A stretch of DNA of 64,000 nt from Polynucleobacter sp. MWH-Berg-3C6 (GTDB taxonomy: Bacteria > Pseudomonadota > Gammaproteobacteria > Burkholderiales > Burkholderiaceae): positions 1 through 64,000 of the forward strand of contig NZ_JACVPN010000003.1 of assembly GCF_018881855.1 (NCBI RefSeq). The letters run 5' to 3'. The notes beneath the pieces are model-generated. The model saw only the letters and a list, made by a program, of their open reading frames with translations. It was not told where the DNA came from and searched no databases. This document shows positions 15,765 to 26,748 of the stretch, piece after piece. The position numbers were made by a program, and so were the translations under genes. Position 1 is the first letter of the stretch. Every line of letters begins with the position of its first letter.

Positions 15765-16430
15765 TTACTCGGCGTCGTAACGGGTTAGAGTTTTTTTGTA
15801 ACGAGTGCTCATCTCTTCAATTGAGCTACAAGACATTCCTAAATCTTTTATGATCCCCGTGTCGAGGCGGTATGCCCAGCCATGCACAGTCAGATCTTGC
15901 CTGCGACTCCAGGCATCTTGAACAATAGTGGTTTCACACACATTCACTACTTGCTCAATCACATTTAATTCACATAAGCGATCCTGACGCTTCGGCGTCG
16001 GTAAGACTTCTCCTAAATAGCGCTCATGCTTTTGGTGAACGTCTTTGACGTGGCGCAACCAATTATCAGCAAGGCCTATACGGCGATCACTCAGTGCGGC
16101 ATGCACGCCTGCGCAACCGTAATGCCCAACAACTAAGATATGTTTGACCTTCAATAAATCAATGGCGAACTGAATAACAGACAGGCAATTTAAGTCGGTG
16201 TGCACAACAACGTTCGCAACATTGCGATGAACAAATAGTTCGCCCGGCAAAAGATCAACGATTTCATTTGCTGGCACGCGGCTATCGGCACAACCAATCC
16301 AGAGGTATTCTGGGGCCTGTTGATTCACTAAGCGCTTAAAGAAATCAGGATCTTTGGCGATCATGCCTTCAGCCCAGTCGCGATTGCTTGCAAATAGGTG
16401 GTCTAGCGTTTTAGAACTCTTCATAATCAT
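15765..16430 (-). CDS. can: Beta-class carbonic anhydrase
   Basis: A 221-residue beta carbonic anhydrase interconverting CO2 and bicarbonate. Zinc ligands are Cys47 (GCADSR), His103 and Cys106 (GHYGCAGV), with the Asp49-Arg51 dyad also present. Length and sequence are of the E. coli Can type, likely supplying bicarbonate for carboxylases. Two start codons (ATG 16430 and 16424) are possible, neither with a clear ribosome site. The LpxL-family gene follows after 7 bases; bicarbonate feeds acetyl-CoA carboxylase and hence fatty acids, so a shared transcript with an acyltransferase is plausible but unproven. Confidence 0.95.
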   Translation of the reverse strand: MIMKSSKTLDHLFASNRDWAEGMIAKDPDFFKRLVNQQAPEYLWIGCADSRVPANEIVDLLPGELFVHRNVANVVVHTDLNCLSVIQFAIDLLKVKHILVVGHYGCAGVHAALSDRRIGLADNWLRHVKDVHQKHERYLGEVLPTPKRQDRLCELNVIEQVVNVCETTIVQDAWSRRQDLTVHGWAYRLDTGIIKDLGMSCSSIEEMSTRYKKTLTRYDAE

Positions 16431-16452
16431 GGTTTAAGTTTAAAGTACTTTA

Positions 16453-16749
16453 ATGACGCCTAATTGGTTAAAACAAACCCCAAACGGAATTACCCTTAGT
16501 TTGCATTGCCAACCAGGCGCAAAAATCACCAAAGTGGTGGGGCTGCATGATGGCTGCCTAAAGATTTCTTTGCAGGCGCCCGCCCTAGAAAACAAGGCGA
16601 ATGAGCTTCTGCTGGCATGGCTCTCAAAGCAATTAAAGGTTCCCCAAAAGCAGATTCAGTTCATTTCTGGACAAAACAGCCGGAAGAAGCGGATAGAGGT
16701 CTGGGGTCCAATTAGTTGTGAACAGATCATTCAAGCCCTCAAACCCTAA
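16453..16749 (+). CDS. DUF167/YggU-family protein
   Basis: 98 residues with the typical YggU-family pattern: LHCQPGAKITKVVGLHDG at the start, KISLQAPALENKANELLLAWLSK in the middle and GQNSRKKRIEV near the end. The structure known for the family is a small alpha/beta fold; function is not established. It is divergent from the carbonic anhydrase gene with 22 bp between. The 240 bases that follow hold two short hairpins (CAGAGG/CCTCTG near 16755-16781 and TTCCAG/CTGGAA near 16828-16844) and no convincing gene. Confidence 0.85.
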   Translation: MTPNWLKQTPNGITLSLHCQPGAKITKVVGLHDGCLKISLQAPALENKANELLLAWLSKQLKVPQKQIQFISGQNSRKKRIEVWGPISCEQIIQALKP

Positions 16750-16989
16750 ATGACCAGAGGATCACCAATTTTTGCCTCTGAAATAAACACCAATGATTCA
16801 GGTTACAAAAATGCAAAAGATAGATTTCCAGTTTTGCTGGAACCTATAAATGGGTATTAACTGCGAATTTTTAATTTATTAGTAAGTTCGCTAATAGCTA
16901 TTTCTTGAGGGAGGATCCTCATATACTTAGTAGGAATAACTTTTGTTGCCCAGTTAGGGTTTATGTGGACATTGATCAAGGATGATCGT

Positions 16990-17355
16990 ATGAATAGGTT
17001 TACAAAGTGGCTCTTAAGCCTTGTTTTAATTGGCTTAGTGGGTATTTCAGTGTATACGTGGGCAATGCTGACTTGGAGCTATGGAAACGGGGAGCGAGCG
17101 GGATATGTTCAAAAATTCTCCAATCGTGGCTATATTTGCAAGACTTGGGAAGGGGAGTTGGCCATGGTTTCGATGCCTGGCACCATGTCGGAAAAATTCC
17201 TCTTTACGGTGCGTGAAGATGCTGTAGCGCAAAAAATAAATGCTAATTTAGGCAAAAAGGTAGCGCTAAAATATCAACAACATATTGGTCTACCTACAAA
17301 CTGTTTTGGAGATACCGAGTATTTTGTCTACGATATAGTTGTTTTGGATGAGTAA
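16990..17355 (+). CDS. Conserved membrane-anchored protein, unknown function
   Basis: About 121 residues with one N-terminal membrane helix (LLSLVLIGLVGISVYTWAML) and a periplasmic domain containing SYGNGERAGYVQKFS, GYICKTWEGELAMV and PTNCFGDTEYFV. The two Cys could form a disulfide. I recall this family in Burkholderiales, where it carries an unsupported 6-phosphogluconate dehydrogenase label; nothing here looks like that enzyme. The ATG at 16990 is chosen because AAGGA lies 7 bases before it. It is followed by the HU gene with its own promoter. Confidence 0.7.
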   Translation: MNRFTKWLLSLVLIGLVGISVYTWAMLTWSYGNGERAGYVQKFSNRGYICKTWEGELAMVSMPGTMSEKFLFTVREDAVAQKINANLGKKVALKYQQHIGLPTNCFGDTEYFVYDIVVLDE

Positions 17356-17375
17356 TTTGTAGTGGTAGCAAAAAA

Positions 17376-17404
17376 TTGCTGTAACGCAGCTTTATTTTTG
17401 TAAT
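17376..17404 (+). promoter_or_regulatory. Possible sigma-70 promoter of the HU gene
   Basis: TTGCTG (17376-17381) and TGTAAT (17399-17404) are separated by 17 bases in an AT-rich stretch. This would give a leader of roughly 58 bases before the TTG start at 17469. Weak matches, so only a candidate. Confidence 0.3.
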
Positions 17405-17468
17405 TTTTTGTGGTTAAAATCATGTAAGCGCAATGTGCGCTGACATCAATATCTATAAGGAGCTTCAC

Positions 17469-17753
17469 TTGAACAAAGCCGAACTAATCGCAGCGATTGC
17501 TGACGACGCGGAGATCTCTAAAGCAAAAGCTGAATTCGCATTGAATTCTGCAATTGAGAACATCATCAAAGCTGTTACCAAGGGCGACTCAGTACAACTG
17601 ATCGGTTTCGGTACATTTGCATCTGGCAAACGTGCTGCACGTATGGGTCGTAACCCAAAAACTGGCGAGCCACTCAAAATTGCTGCTGCAAAAACTGTTA
17701 AGTTTTCTGCTGGTAAGGCATTTAAAGATTCAGTTAACAAGCGTAAGAAGTAA
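17469..17753 (+). CDS. HU-family DNA-binding protein
   Basis: 94 residues from the TTG at 17469: [21 protein letters not shown], then the beta-arm region [26 protein letters not shown] and the C-terminal [18 protein letters not shown]. This is a full-length HU (HupB-like) that bends DNA without sequence preference. A long upstream reading frame exists, but the HU fold begins at this TTG, and AAGGAG six bases before it decides the start. The downstream perfect terminator (17771) closes a monocistronic unit. Confidence 0.95.
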   Translation: MNKAELIAAIADDAEISKAKAEFALNSAIENIIKAVTKGDSVQLIGFGTFASGKRAARMGRNPKTGEPLKIAAAKTVKFSAGKAFKDSVNKRKK

Positions 17754-17770
17754 TTCTTTACTTTGTTGAT

Positions 17771-17798
17771 AAAAAAGCCCGGTATACCGGGCTTTTTT
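17771..17798. terminator. Perfect bidirectional terminator
   Basis: A fully palindromic 28-base element: six A, GCCCGGTA, its complement, six T. It terminates HU on the plus strand and the mre-rodA operon on the minus strand. Confidence 0.9.
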
Positions 17799-17825
17799 AT
17801 TTCCTGAAGATTTAACTTTCTTTAA

Positions 17826-18977
17826 TTAACTTTGTACCAGTCGGCGATGACGATGAATGCTCATCAATATGCCCGCACCAAATCCAAGAGTAACTAAAGC
17901 GGTACCGCCGTAGCTAATAAATGGCAGGGGAACGCCAACAACGGGAAGTAAGCCGCTGACCATGCCAATATTCACAAATGCATAAGTAAAGAAAATGAGC
18001 GTTACTGCTGCGCCTAATAAGCGGGTAAATAAGTTTGGTGCGCTTGCGGAGATTGCCAAACCTCTTTTGATAAGAGCAAAGAAAAGCGCAATCAATATCA
18101 GATTACCGAGCAAGCCAAATTCTTCTGAGAACACTGCAAATACAAAGTCAGTATGTTTCTCTGGAATGAATTCCAAATGCGCTTGTGTTCCCTGAAACCA
18201 GCCCTTGCCAAAAAATCCACCTGAACCAATAGCAATCATGGATTGAATCGTGTGAAAACCTTTTCCAAGTGGGTCACTGCTGGGGTCTAGTAATGTGCAA
18301 ACACGATGTTTTTGATAGTTGTGTACAAACGGCCACGCAACATCGTGTGCACAAATCGTGCTGCCAAAAATAATGATCAGCAAAATGCCAAGAACACCAA
18401 TACCTACAAATGGCAAGATCCATTTCCATGGCAGGCCAGCCAAGATGATGACGTAAAGACCCGCTGCAAAAACTAGCAGGGCCGTACCTAAGTCTGGTTG
18501 ACGCGCAATCAGAAAAACTGGAATCGCTAGGATGATTGCCGCTACTGCATAGTCCCAACTTTTCTGAATACCTTCACGTTTTTGAAAGTACCAAGCAAGC
18601 ATGAGTGGCATCGCAATTTTCATAAGCTCGGACGGTTGAATCACAACGCCAATGTTTAACCAGCGGCGCGCGCCTTTTTTAATCAATCCAAATACAGCTA
18701 CTGCAATAAGCAATGTAACACCAAATCCATAAATCCAAACAGCACCAGTTTCTAACCACTTAGGGGGTATGCGCGAAACAATCCACATCACCAAGAACGA
18801 CAGTGCAAGATTGCGCAATTCATCTGCAATTTGCACGGGAGTATTTTGACTTGCAGATAAGAATGTAAAAAAGCCAATACCTGCTAATCCAAGTAAAATA
18901 AGGCCTAGCTGGCGATCAAGACCGGCAAATAGACCAAAGAAAAAACTTTTAATTTTGATTAAGGGGCTCTTTTCCAT
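17826..18977 (-). CDS. rodA: Rod-shape SEDS glycosyltransferase RodA
   Basis: A 383-residue SEDS-family peptidoglycan glycosyltransferase that polymerises lipid II for cell elongation together with PBP2. About ten membrane helices. Family blocks visible: RQPDLGTALL (catalytic-region Asp in the DLGT motif), GFHTIQSMIAIGSGGFFGKGW, LEFIPEKHTDFVFAVFSEEFG and the C-terminal GLLPVVGVPLPFISYGG. Its start lies inside mrdA (19-bp overlap), so the pair is translationally coupled. Last gene of the minus-strand mre operon. Confidence 0.95.
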   Translation of the reverse strand: MEKSPLIKIKSFFFGLFAGLDRQLGLILLGLAGIGFFTFLSASQNTPVQIADELRNLALSFLVMWIVSRIPPKWLETGAVWIYGFGVTLLIAVAVFGLIKKGARRWLNIGVVIQPSELMKIAMPLMLAWYFQKREGIQKSWDYAVAAIILAIPVFLIARQPDLGTALLVFAAGLYVIILAGLPWKWILPFVGIGVLGILLIIIFGSTICAHDVAWPFVHNYQKHRVCTLLDPSSDPLGKGFHTIQSMIAIGSGGFFGKGWFQGTQAHLEFIPEKHTDFVFAVFSEEFGLLGNLILIALFFALIKRGLAISASAPNLFTRLLGAAVTLIFFTYAFVNIGMVSGLLPVVGVPLPFISYGGTALVTLGFGAGILMSIHRHRRLVQS

Positions 18978-20866
18978 TCAGGAATCTCCTTAGGCCACTT
19001 GCCCTCAATGTAGTAATCCAATGCTTTGCGAGCAATTGGTGCAGCATGCTGCGCACCAAAGCCTGCATTCTCCACAACCATTGCAATGACGATAGTCGGT
19101 TTATCTACAGGAGCAAAGGCAATATACAAAGCATGATCTCGTAAAAATTCAGCAGTAGAGCTGTGTTTATATTCTTTCGAATTCAAACTAAAGACTTGGG
19201 CGGTGCCTGTTTTACCGCCGACTGGATATCCCGTTCCCTTAAATGCTGCTGCAGAGGTGCCGGAAATATTGACTTCGACCATTGCTTTTTTGATGACCTC
19301 AATATTTTCTGGGTCAAGATTAATCCGATAGCTTTCTTTTGGCGTTGTTAATACTCTATTGCGAGTAAATGGGTCTTCAATTGCTTTGACTAAGTGTGGC
19401 TTCATCACAATGCCATTGTTCGCCACGTTTGCCATCGCATGTGCTAATTGCAAAATAGTAAAAGCGTTATAACCCTGACCAATGCCCAAGGAAATAGTTT
19501 CGCCTTCGTACCATTTTTGCTGCTCCGGTTTTTTGAAGGTATTTTTCTTCCATTCTGTTGACGGTAGGACGCCTCTGGATTCACCCTGCAAATCGATGCC
19601 AGTGATTTGTCCAAAACCCAATGGTTTCATAAAGTCATGCATCATATTTACGCCCATATCGCGAGCGAGTATGTAGTAATAAGTGTCGCAGGATTCAGAA
19701 ATTGACTTTTGCATATCAACAACGCCATGACCACCCTTCTTGTCATCGCGGAAGGTGTGATTACCAAACTCAAAATAACCAGAGTCAGAGATTGATTGTG
19801 AAGGGGTGCGCTTTTTAGTCTCTAGGGCAGCAAGCGCCATAAAAGGTTTATAGGTTGATCCCGGTGGATAAATTCCTTTAAGCGGTCTGTTATAAAGCGG
19901 CTTCTGTGGAGATTCATTCAACTCTTTCCACGTTACTGAATCAATCCCTTCAACAAAGTCATTTGGATTGAAGTTGGGTTTAGATACGAACGCCAAGATG
20001 TCGCCTGTCTCTGGTTCGATTGCAACAAATGCCCCACGAAAATTGCCGTACAGCTGCTCTACTAAATATTGCAATTTGATATCAACAGAGAGCACTACAT
20101 TTTTGCCGGGAACAGAAGGCGAGCTCGAGAGAGTGCGCACAGGTTTTCCGCCTGCAGTGATTTCTACTTGATCGTAGCCTGGTACACCACGCAACACAGT
20201 TTCATAACTTTGCTCTAAACCAATCTTGCCAACGTATTGAATGCCGGGCAAAAAAGAGGCTTGCAAGGCATCAGGATCGTTGCCTTTAGCACCCTCGATT
20301 TCTGCCTGCATACGCTCCTTATCCTTTTGGGAAACGCGGCCAATATAGCCAATCAGGTGGGAGGCCAGCTCGTTATAGGGGTACTCCCGAAAGCTTCTGG
20401 CACGGATCTCTACCCCAGGAAAGCGGTAGCGATTGGCCATAAAACGGGCAGTTTCAGCCTCATTGAGCATGGAGCGCAGGGGAAATGTGCCCATATTTCT
20501 GGAATCTTCCAGAGAGCGCTTGAAATTGCGGCGATCTCTAGGGGAAATATCAACAATCTCGGAAAGCTCGTTGATGAGTTGATCAACATTGCCCTTCACT
20601 TCCTCGGCATTGACATCTAGGGTAAGGGCTGAGTAATTGCGACCAATCACAATGCCATTACGATCAATTAGGAGGCCGCGATTTGCTGGGGCAGGGACTA
20701 GAGCAATGCGATTACTTTCTGCGAGCAAAGCATATTTACCATGGCTAACTAGCTGCAGCCACACTAAGCGAGTGACTAAAAGCAAAAAGCAAAAGGTAAC
20801 AAACAAAGTCGCAATATGAATGCGCTCTTGAAATGAGTCGAGATCCGGTTTTTTAAAAGAAACCAT
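18959..20866 (-). CDS. mrdA: Penicillin-binding protein 2
   Basis: A 635-residue class B PBP, the DD-transpeptidase of the elongasome. An N-terminal membrane helix (about 18-40) is followed by the pedestal domain and a C-terminal transpeptidase domain: SxxK in GSTYKPF, SxN-type SCD in SESCDTYYY and KTG in GGKTGTAQ. It works with RodA, encoded immediately downstream with overlap. The gene starts 8 bases after mreD. Confidence 0.95.
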   Translation of the reverse strand: MVSFKKPDLDSFQERIHIATLFVTFCFLLLVTRLVWLQLVSHGKYALLAESNRIALVPAPANRGLLIDRNGIVIGRNYSALTLDVNAEEVKGNVDQLINELSEIVDISPRDRRNFKRSLEDSRNMGTFPLRSMLNEAETARFMANRYRFPGVEIRARSFREYPYNELASHLIGYIGRVSQKDKERMQAEIEGAKGNDPDALQASFLPGIQYVGKIGLEQSYETVLRGVPGYDQVEITAGGKPVRTLSSSPSVPGKNVVLSVDIKLQYLVEQLYGNFRGAFVAIEPETGDILAFVSKPNFNPNDFVEGIDSVTWKELNESPQKPLYNRPLKGIYPPGSTYKPFMALAALETKKRTPSQSISDSGYFEFGNHTFRDDKKGGHGVVDMQKSISESCDTYYYILARDMGVNMMHDFMKPLGFGQITGIDLQGESRGVLPSTEWKKNTFKKPEQQKWYEGETISLGIGQGYNAFTILQLAHAMANVANNGIVMKPHLVKAIEDPFTRNRVLTTPKESYRINLDPENIEVIKKAMVEVNISGTSAAAFKGTGYPVGGKTGTAQVFSLNSKEYKHSSTAEFLRDHALYIAFAPVDKPTIVIAMVVENAGFGAQHAAPIARKALDYYIEGKWPKEIPEWKRAP

Positions 20867-20874
20867 ACAGTTTC

Positions 20875-21399
20875 TTAGAGTGGACGGTTGTGGTCAACGT
20901 CAATTGGACGACGTTGAGGCGCTAGCAATACGCGAGTTGCTAATGGCCAAAGCATTGCCTCAATGACGGCCTGGACAGCGCCTGTTAGCGCCCACCAATA
21001 GAGCTCTCCGCTGAGTAGCCAATGAACCAATACTGGGAATAGAGACACTAATAAAAAGATCGGTAATAGGTGCAGAGCTTGGGATAGAACGGTAAGCGCC
21101 ACAATGCGCCTGTGCCAAGAGATTGCTAGGTATGCGACTAGTGAATAGCTAAAAGCGTGCAGACCTAAAAGATCGGAGTTATGCACATCCATCATGAGTC
21201 CAAGTATGAAAGCCCAGATGACGCTAACGTAGCGATGTTGGTGAATATTCCAAAACACAATACAAAGAATCAGCCAGTCTGGTACCCATCCATAGTTGCC
21301 GATTGGCAAGAGATTTAATAGCAGCGCACAGAACAAGCTGAAATAAATAAAAGCCGGATTCACCGGGCGCAGTATGTAGCCGCTTTGGAAATCAATCAT
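20875..21399 (-). CDS. mreD: Rod-shape-determining protein MreD
   Basis: A 174-residue inner-membrane protein with about five to six helices, the MreD component of the elongasome. Recognised from position between mreC and mrdA and from segments PDWLILCIVFWNIHQHRYVSV and LMMDVHNSDLLGLHAFSYSL. The ATG overlaps the mreC stop by 4 bases, implying coupling. It ends with a basic tail. A family with low sequence conservation, so synteny carries part of the call. Confidence 0.9.
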   Translation of the reverse strand: MIDFQSGYILRPVNPAFIYFSLFCALLLNLLPIGNYGWVPDWLILCIVFWNIHQHRYVSVIWAFILGLMMDVHNSDLLGLHAFSYSLVAYLAISWHRRIVALTVLSQALHLLPIFLLVSLFPVLVHWLLSGELYWWALTGAVQAVIEAMLWPLATRVLLAPQRRPIDVDHNRPL

Positions 21400-22331
21400 T
21401 GCATTCCTCGCGCGCGAGTCTGGCGTCTACCAGGTGTATTTGTCAAAGGCGCGCCATTGCTTGATTTGTTGGTAATGGTTGGCGCTTTAGCATCAAACTG
21501 TGGGTCGTATAAAAAAGCTAAGGCTTGGCGATAGCGATTCACTGCTGAGACCGGTACGCAAAATACATTAGAAGAGTTCTTATCGGCATTGCGCTCAATT
21601 TTGCTAATTACTGCAACGGCAAATCCTGGTGGATATACGCCATCAATGCCAGAGGTAATCAAAATATCACCAACCTCCAAATCGCTGGCGACAGGTAAAT
21701 AGCGAAGTTCTAAGGGGTTGCCTCGCCCTGCCCCAAAAACGGCAGCCCTTAAGCCATTGCGGGCAACCTGGACGGGAACCGCAAAGTCACGATCCTCCAG
21801 CAGGGAAACCTCAGCAGAGCGCTCGTACAGGCGGACTACTTGTCCCAATATGCCGGAATCATTGGCGATCGGGTTGCCCAGCTTGAGGCCATCATTGCTG
21901 CCGCGATTAATCACAATCCGCTGTGAAATCGGATTGGGCGGATTAAACAAAATTTCTACTGGCAATGTTTTGAACGGAACCTGCTTTTGCAGCGCCATCA
22001 AATCACGCAAATTTTGATTCTCAACCATCAAAAACTCAGACTGATTGGCCAGCAGAGAAAGTTCTGCTTGCCGCACCTTCATTGTTTGGTTTTCTTGATC
22101 AAGCGTGGACCGAGTCGTGAAATATTCTGATCCTGCTTCAAAAATATTACGTGGCGCCATCATGACATATTCAAGCGGACGCAAAATCCAATTGACGTTG
22201 TTACGAATAGGGTCGAGTGCTTTAAAACGAAAATCGATCAGCATCAGAGCGATGCTGATCGACAGACAGACAATCAGTTTGAGTAAGGCCGGAATGCCCT
22301 GTCTGAAAAGTGGTGGAGCGCTATGTTGCAA
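21396..22331 (-). CDS. mreC: Rod-shape-determining protein MreC
   Basis: 311 residues: short cytosolic start, one membrane helix (about 13-30), a coiled coil (roughly 70-110, Q-rich, SEFLMVENQNLRDLM), and two beta domains that bind PBP2 in the periplasm (ILFNPPNPISQRIVINRGSNDG; DILITSGIDGVYPPGFAVA). The C-terminus carries a basic, Thr/Asn-rich tail (GRRQTRARG). It follows mreB by 24 bases and overlaps mreD. Confidence 0.95.
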   Translation of the reverse strand: MQHSAPPLFRQGIPALLKLIVCLSISIALMLIDFRFKALDPIRNNVNWILRPLEYVMMAPRNIFEAGSEYFTTRSTLDQENQTMKVRQAELSLLANQSEFLMVENQNLRDLMALQKQVPFKTLPVEILFNPPNPISQRIVINRGSNDGLKLGNPIANDSGILGQVVRLYERSAEVSLLEDRDFAVPVQVARNGLRAAVFGAGRGNPLELRYLPVASDLEVGDILITSGIDGVYPPGFAVAVISKIERNADKNSSNVFCVPVSAVNRYRQALAFLYDPQFDAKAPTITNKSSNGAPLTNTPGRRQTRARGMQ

Positions 22332-22355
22332 TTCCCTGGTCGACGTGTATGTCGC

Positions 22356-23450
<1,095 letters not shown>

Positions 23451-23460
23451 CTAGCGCCCC

Positions 23461-23754
23461 ATGAATCTTGATGATGTCCAGCGCATTGCGCACCTATCTA
23501 GGCTTGAGTTAAATCAGGCAGAAGCTGAGGCAGTTTTGCCTCAATTGCAGGCTATTTTTTCCCTGGTTGAGGAAATGCAGGCTGTCTATACCACTGGCTT
23601 GGAGCCACTTGCTCATCCGATCCTATTTCTACGTGATTTGGCTCAGCCAATGCGCGTTGACCAAGTGAGTGAGTCTGATCACCGTACTGAAAATATGAAG
23701 TCTGCGCCAGCTCAACAGGATGGCTACTTCCTAGTGCCAAGGGTGATTGAATGA
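23461..23754 (+). CDS. gatC: Asp/Glu-tRNA amidotransferase subunit C
   Basis: A 97-residue GatC, the small subunit that locks GatA and GatB together in the tRNA-dependent amidotransferase. Recognised from [20 protein letters not shown] and the C-terminal [12 protein letters not shown]. No ribosome site precedes ATG 23461; see the promoter entry. The stop overlaps gatA by 4 bases (ATGA). Confidence 0.95.
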   Translation: MNLDDVQRIAHLSRLELNQAEAEAVLPQLQAIFSLVEEMQAVYTTGLEPLAHPILFLRDLAQPMRVDQVSESDHRTENMKSAPAQQDGYFLVPRVIE

Positions 23755-25268
23755 GTTGGCACAACACCCCCATCACGCTGATGGCAAAAGCCCTGGCCGC
23801 TAAAGAGGTCTCTAGTACTGAATTAACCCAGTACTTTTTAGACCGTATTGAGGCGGGAAAGCAGTGGAATGCTTACCTTGATGTGAATGCTCACTTAAGC
23901 TTAGAGCAAGCATCTAAAGCAGACCAATTAATTTCAGCTGGTAAAGCTGGTAAGTTGACTGGAATCCCGGTTGCCCACAAAGATGTCTTCGTTACCCGCG
24001 GCTGGAAGTCAACTGCTGCCTCCAAAATCTTGGCTGGATATCAGAGTCCTTTCGATGCAACGGTGGTCTCTAATCTGGGTATTCCAGACGAAAACAATCC
24101 CCTTGGTGCCGGCATGGTTTGCCTTGGCAAGACCAATATGGATGAATTTGCCATGGGCTCTTCCAATGAAAACTCTGCCTATGGCCCAGTATTAAATCCC
24201 TGGAATGCCGCTTATGTTGCTGGTGGCTCTTCTGGCGGTTCTGCCGCTGCGGTTGCCGCGGGTTTAGCCCCTATTGCTACTGGTACCGATACTGGCGGCT
24301 CAATCCGTCAGCCAGCAGCATTTTGTGGCCTCACTGGAATCAAGCCCAGCTATGGGCGGGTATCTCGCTACGGCATGATTGCTTACGCATCCTCGCTTGA
24401 TCAGGCTGGCCCCATGGGCAAGTCTGCGGAGGACTGCGCTTTAGTTCTTTCTGCAATGTCATCACATGATCACCGCGACTCAACTTCGCTTGCGGACTCC
24501 GGCGAAGACTATGGACGCTATCTCAATCAAAGTTGGCAAGAGGGCAGTACAAATCTTGCTAAACCATTAGAAGGTTTGCGTGTTGGTTTGCCTAAAGAAT
24601 TTTTTGCTGAAGGCTTGGCAAGTGATGTAGCCAAGTCAGTTAATGAGGCTGCAAAAACTTTAGAGGGCTTGGGCGCAAAATTAGTTGAAGTCAGTTTGCC
24701 GAAAACGAAATTGTCTATTCCCGTCTATTACGTATTAGCGCCTGCAGAAGCCTCAAGTAACTTAAGTCGTTTTGATGGCGTACGTTATGGCCATCGCGCC
24801 AGCGAGTACAAAGATTTGGGCGACATGTATCAGAAGTCACGTACTGAAGGCTTTGGTGCCGAAGTAAGACGCCGTATTTTGATTGGCACCTATGTCTTGT
24901 GTCACGGTTACTACGATGCTTACTATTTGCAGGCACAAAAAATTCGTCGCATTATTGCGGCAGATTTTCAGGCAGCCTTTCAGGAGTGTGATGTCATTCT
25001 AGGGCCCGTTGCGCCTGATGTAGCATGGCGTCTAGGGGAGAAGTCAAAAGACCCGGTACAAATGTATTTGGAAGACATTTATACGCTCTCAACGAATTTG
25101 GCAGGCTTGCCAGCAATGAGTGCGCCTTGTGGATTTAATGCAAATAATTTACCTATTGGTATGCAGTTGATCGGTAATTACTTTTCTGAAGCGCGCTTAT
25201 TACAAGTCGCACATCAATACCAGCAGGCCACCGATTGGCATTTGCGACAAGCTGGTGGGGTGGCATGA
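23751..25268 (+). CDS. gatA: Asp/Glu-tRNA amidotransferase subunit A
   Basis: A 505-residue amidase-family glutaminase that releases ammonia for transamidation of Glu-tRNA(Gln) and Asp-tRNA(Asn). The Ser-cisSer-Lys triad lies in AHKDVF (Lys), [12 protein letters not shown] (cis-Ser) and [17 protein letters not shown] (nucleophile Ser). Overlaps gatC at its start and gatB at its end, so all three are coupled. Confidence 0.97.
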   Translation: MSWHNTPITLMAKALAAKEVSSTELTQYFLDRIEAGKQWNAYLDVNAHLSLEQASKADQLISAGKAGKLTGIPVAHKDVFVTRGWKSTAASKILAGYQSPFDATVVSNLGIPDENNPLGAGMVCLGKTNMDEFAMGSSNENSAYGPVLNPWNAAYVAGGSSGGSAAAVAAGLAPIATGTDTGGSIRQPAAFCGLTGIKPSYGRVSRYGMIAYASSLDQAGPMGKSAEDCALVLSAMSSHDHRDSTSLADSGEDYGRYLNQSWQEGSTNLAKPLEGLRVGLPKEFFAEGLASDVAKSVNEAAKTLEGLGAKLVEVSLPKTKLSIPVYYVLAPAEASSNLSRFDGVRYGHRASEYKDLGDMYQKSRTEGFGAEVRRRILIGTYVLCHGYYDAYYLQAQKIRRIIAADFQAAFQECDVILGPVAPDVAWRLGEKSKDPVQMYLEDIYTLSTNLAGLPAMSAPCGFNANNLPIGMQLIGNYFSEARLLQVAHQYQQATDWHLRQAGGVA

Positions 25269-26737
25269 TGCAATGGGAAGTCGTTATTGGTCTTGAGACC
25301 CACGCACAGCTACAAACTCAATCCAAAATCTTTAGTGGTGCCAGCACACGCTTTGGTGCAGAGCCCAATACTCAAGCATGTGCAGTGGATTTAGCCTTAC
25401 CCGGCGTTTTGCCAGTTCTCAATCGTCAAGCGGTTGAACATGCGATTCGTTTCGGGTTAGCGGTTGGGGCAAAGATTTCACCTGCAAGTATTTTTGCGCG
25501 CAAGAATTATTTCTATCCAGACCTTCCCAAGGGCTATCAAATTAGTCAAATGGAGATCCCTGTGGTCGTTGGGGGATCTCTTGAAATTCTGGTGGGCGAT
25601 GAAGTGAAGGTTGTCGAGTTGACTCGCGCTCATATGGAAGAGGATGCTGGCAAATCTGTTCATGAGGAGGGCTTTATTGGCCCTCATGGTGAGCCCTCTA
25701 GCGGTATCGACTTAAATCGGGCTGGTACACCACTGTTAGAGATTGTTACTGAGCCGGTTATGCGTAGCGCCGCAGAGGCAGTTGCTTATGCGAAGGCCTT
25801 GCATACCCTTGTTGTGTGGTTGGGGGTGTGCGACGGCAATATGCAAGAAGGCTCTTTCCGTTGTGATGCCAACGTATCTGTCCGCCCAATGGGACAAAAA
25901 GAATTTGGAACACGTTGTGAGATTAAGAACTTAAATTCTTTCCGCTTCTTGGAAGAAGCCATCCAATATGAAGTGCGTCGCCAAATTGAATTAATCGAAG
26001 ATGGCGGCACCGTTGTTCAAGAGACTCGCCTCTATGATCCAGACCGTGGTGAAACACGCAGTATGCGTAGTAAAGAAGATGCTAATGACTATCGCTATTT
26101 CCCAGATCCTGATTTATTGCCAGTCGTGATTGATGATGCGTGGATTACAGAAGTGCGTAGCAAGATGCCAGCACTTCCTGCGCAGCTTCGTGAGCAATGG
26201 CAGGCGGAATATGGCTTGAGTGCTTATGACACGCAATTACTGACCCAAGACCGCGATACTGCAAAAGTATTCGAAGAGCTGCTAACAATGGCTGGAAAAT
26301 CATTGGCTAAAGCTGCTGCAAACTTAATTGCTGGTGAATTTGCCTCTTCTTTAAATCGTGCGGGGATTGCAACTGCTGATGCACCACTAAAGGCAGAACA
26401 TTTAGCCCCATTGCTTACCCGCGTGGCAGACGGAACCATCTCCAATAAGATTGCTAAAGATATCTTTGCAATTCTGTGGGATGAGGCTGTTGCTGGTAAG
26501 ACAATGAGTACGGTTGATCAAATCATTGACGCCAAAGGGCTCAAGCAAATTAGTGATAGTGGTGCTATCGAGGCAATCATTGATCAGGTGCTAGCAGCCA
26601 ATCAGAAATCTGTTGAAGAGTTCCGCGCTGGTAAAGAGAAAGCATTCAATGCCCTTGTTGGCCAGATTATGAAAGCCTCTCAAGGCAAAGCAAATCCTGG
26701 TCAGGTCAATGAGCTGTTGCGTAAAAAACTAAGTTAA
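25265..26737 (+). CDS. gatB: Asp/Glu-tRNA amidotransferase subunit B
   Basis: About 490 residues from ATG 25265, which overlaps the gatA stop (ATGA). Contains the GatB kinase core [42 protein letters not shown] and EIKNLNSF, and the C-terminal YqeY-like tail domain (about 340-490) ending [15 protein letters not shown]. It activates the side chain of mischarged Glu/Asp-tRNA and performs the amidation. A second start two codons later cannot be excluded. Confidence 0.97.
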   Translation: MMQWEVVIGLETHAQLQTQSKIFSGASTRFGAEPNTQACAVDLALPGVLPVLNRQAVEHAIRFGLAVGAKISPASIFARKNYFYPDLPKGYQISQMEIPVVVGGSLEILVGDEVKVVELTRAHMEEDAGKSVHEEGFIGPHGEPSSGIDLNRAGTPLLEIVTEPVMRSAAEAVAYAKALHTLVVWLGVCDGNMQEGSFRCDANVSVRPMGQKEFGTRCEIKNLNSFRFLEEAIQYEVRRQIELIEDGGTVVQETRLYDPDRGETRSMRSKEDANDYRYFPDPDLLPVVIDDAWITEVRSKMPALPAQLREQWQAEYGLSAYDTQLLTQDRDTAKVFEELLTMAGKSLAKAAANLIAGEFASSLNRAGIATADAPLKAEHLAPLLTRVADGTISNKIAKDIFAILWDEAVAGKTMSTVDQIIDAKGLKQISDSGAIEAIIDQVLAANQKSVEEFRAGKEKAFNALVGQIMKASQGKANPGQVNELLRKKLS

Positions 26738-26748
26738 GAAAGAAATTC

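Noticed and set aside
16750..16860. 36-codon frame starting right after the DUF167 stop
   Set aside because: No ribosome site, atypical composition and no recognisable similarity; likely chance.
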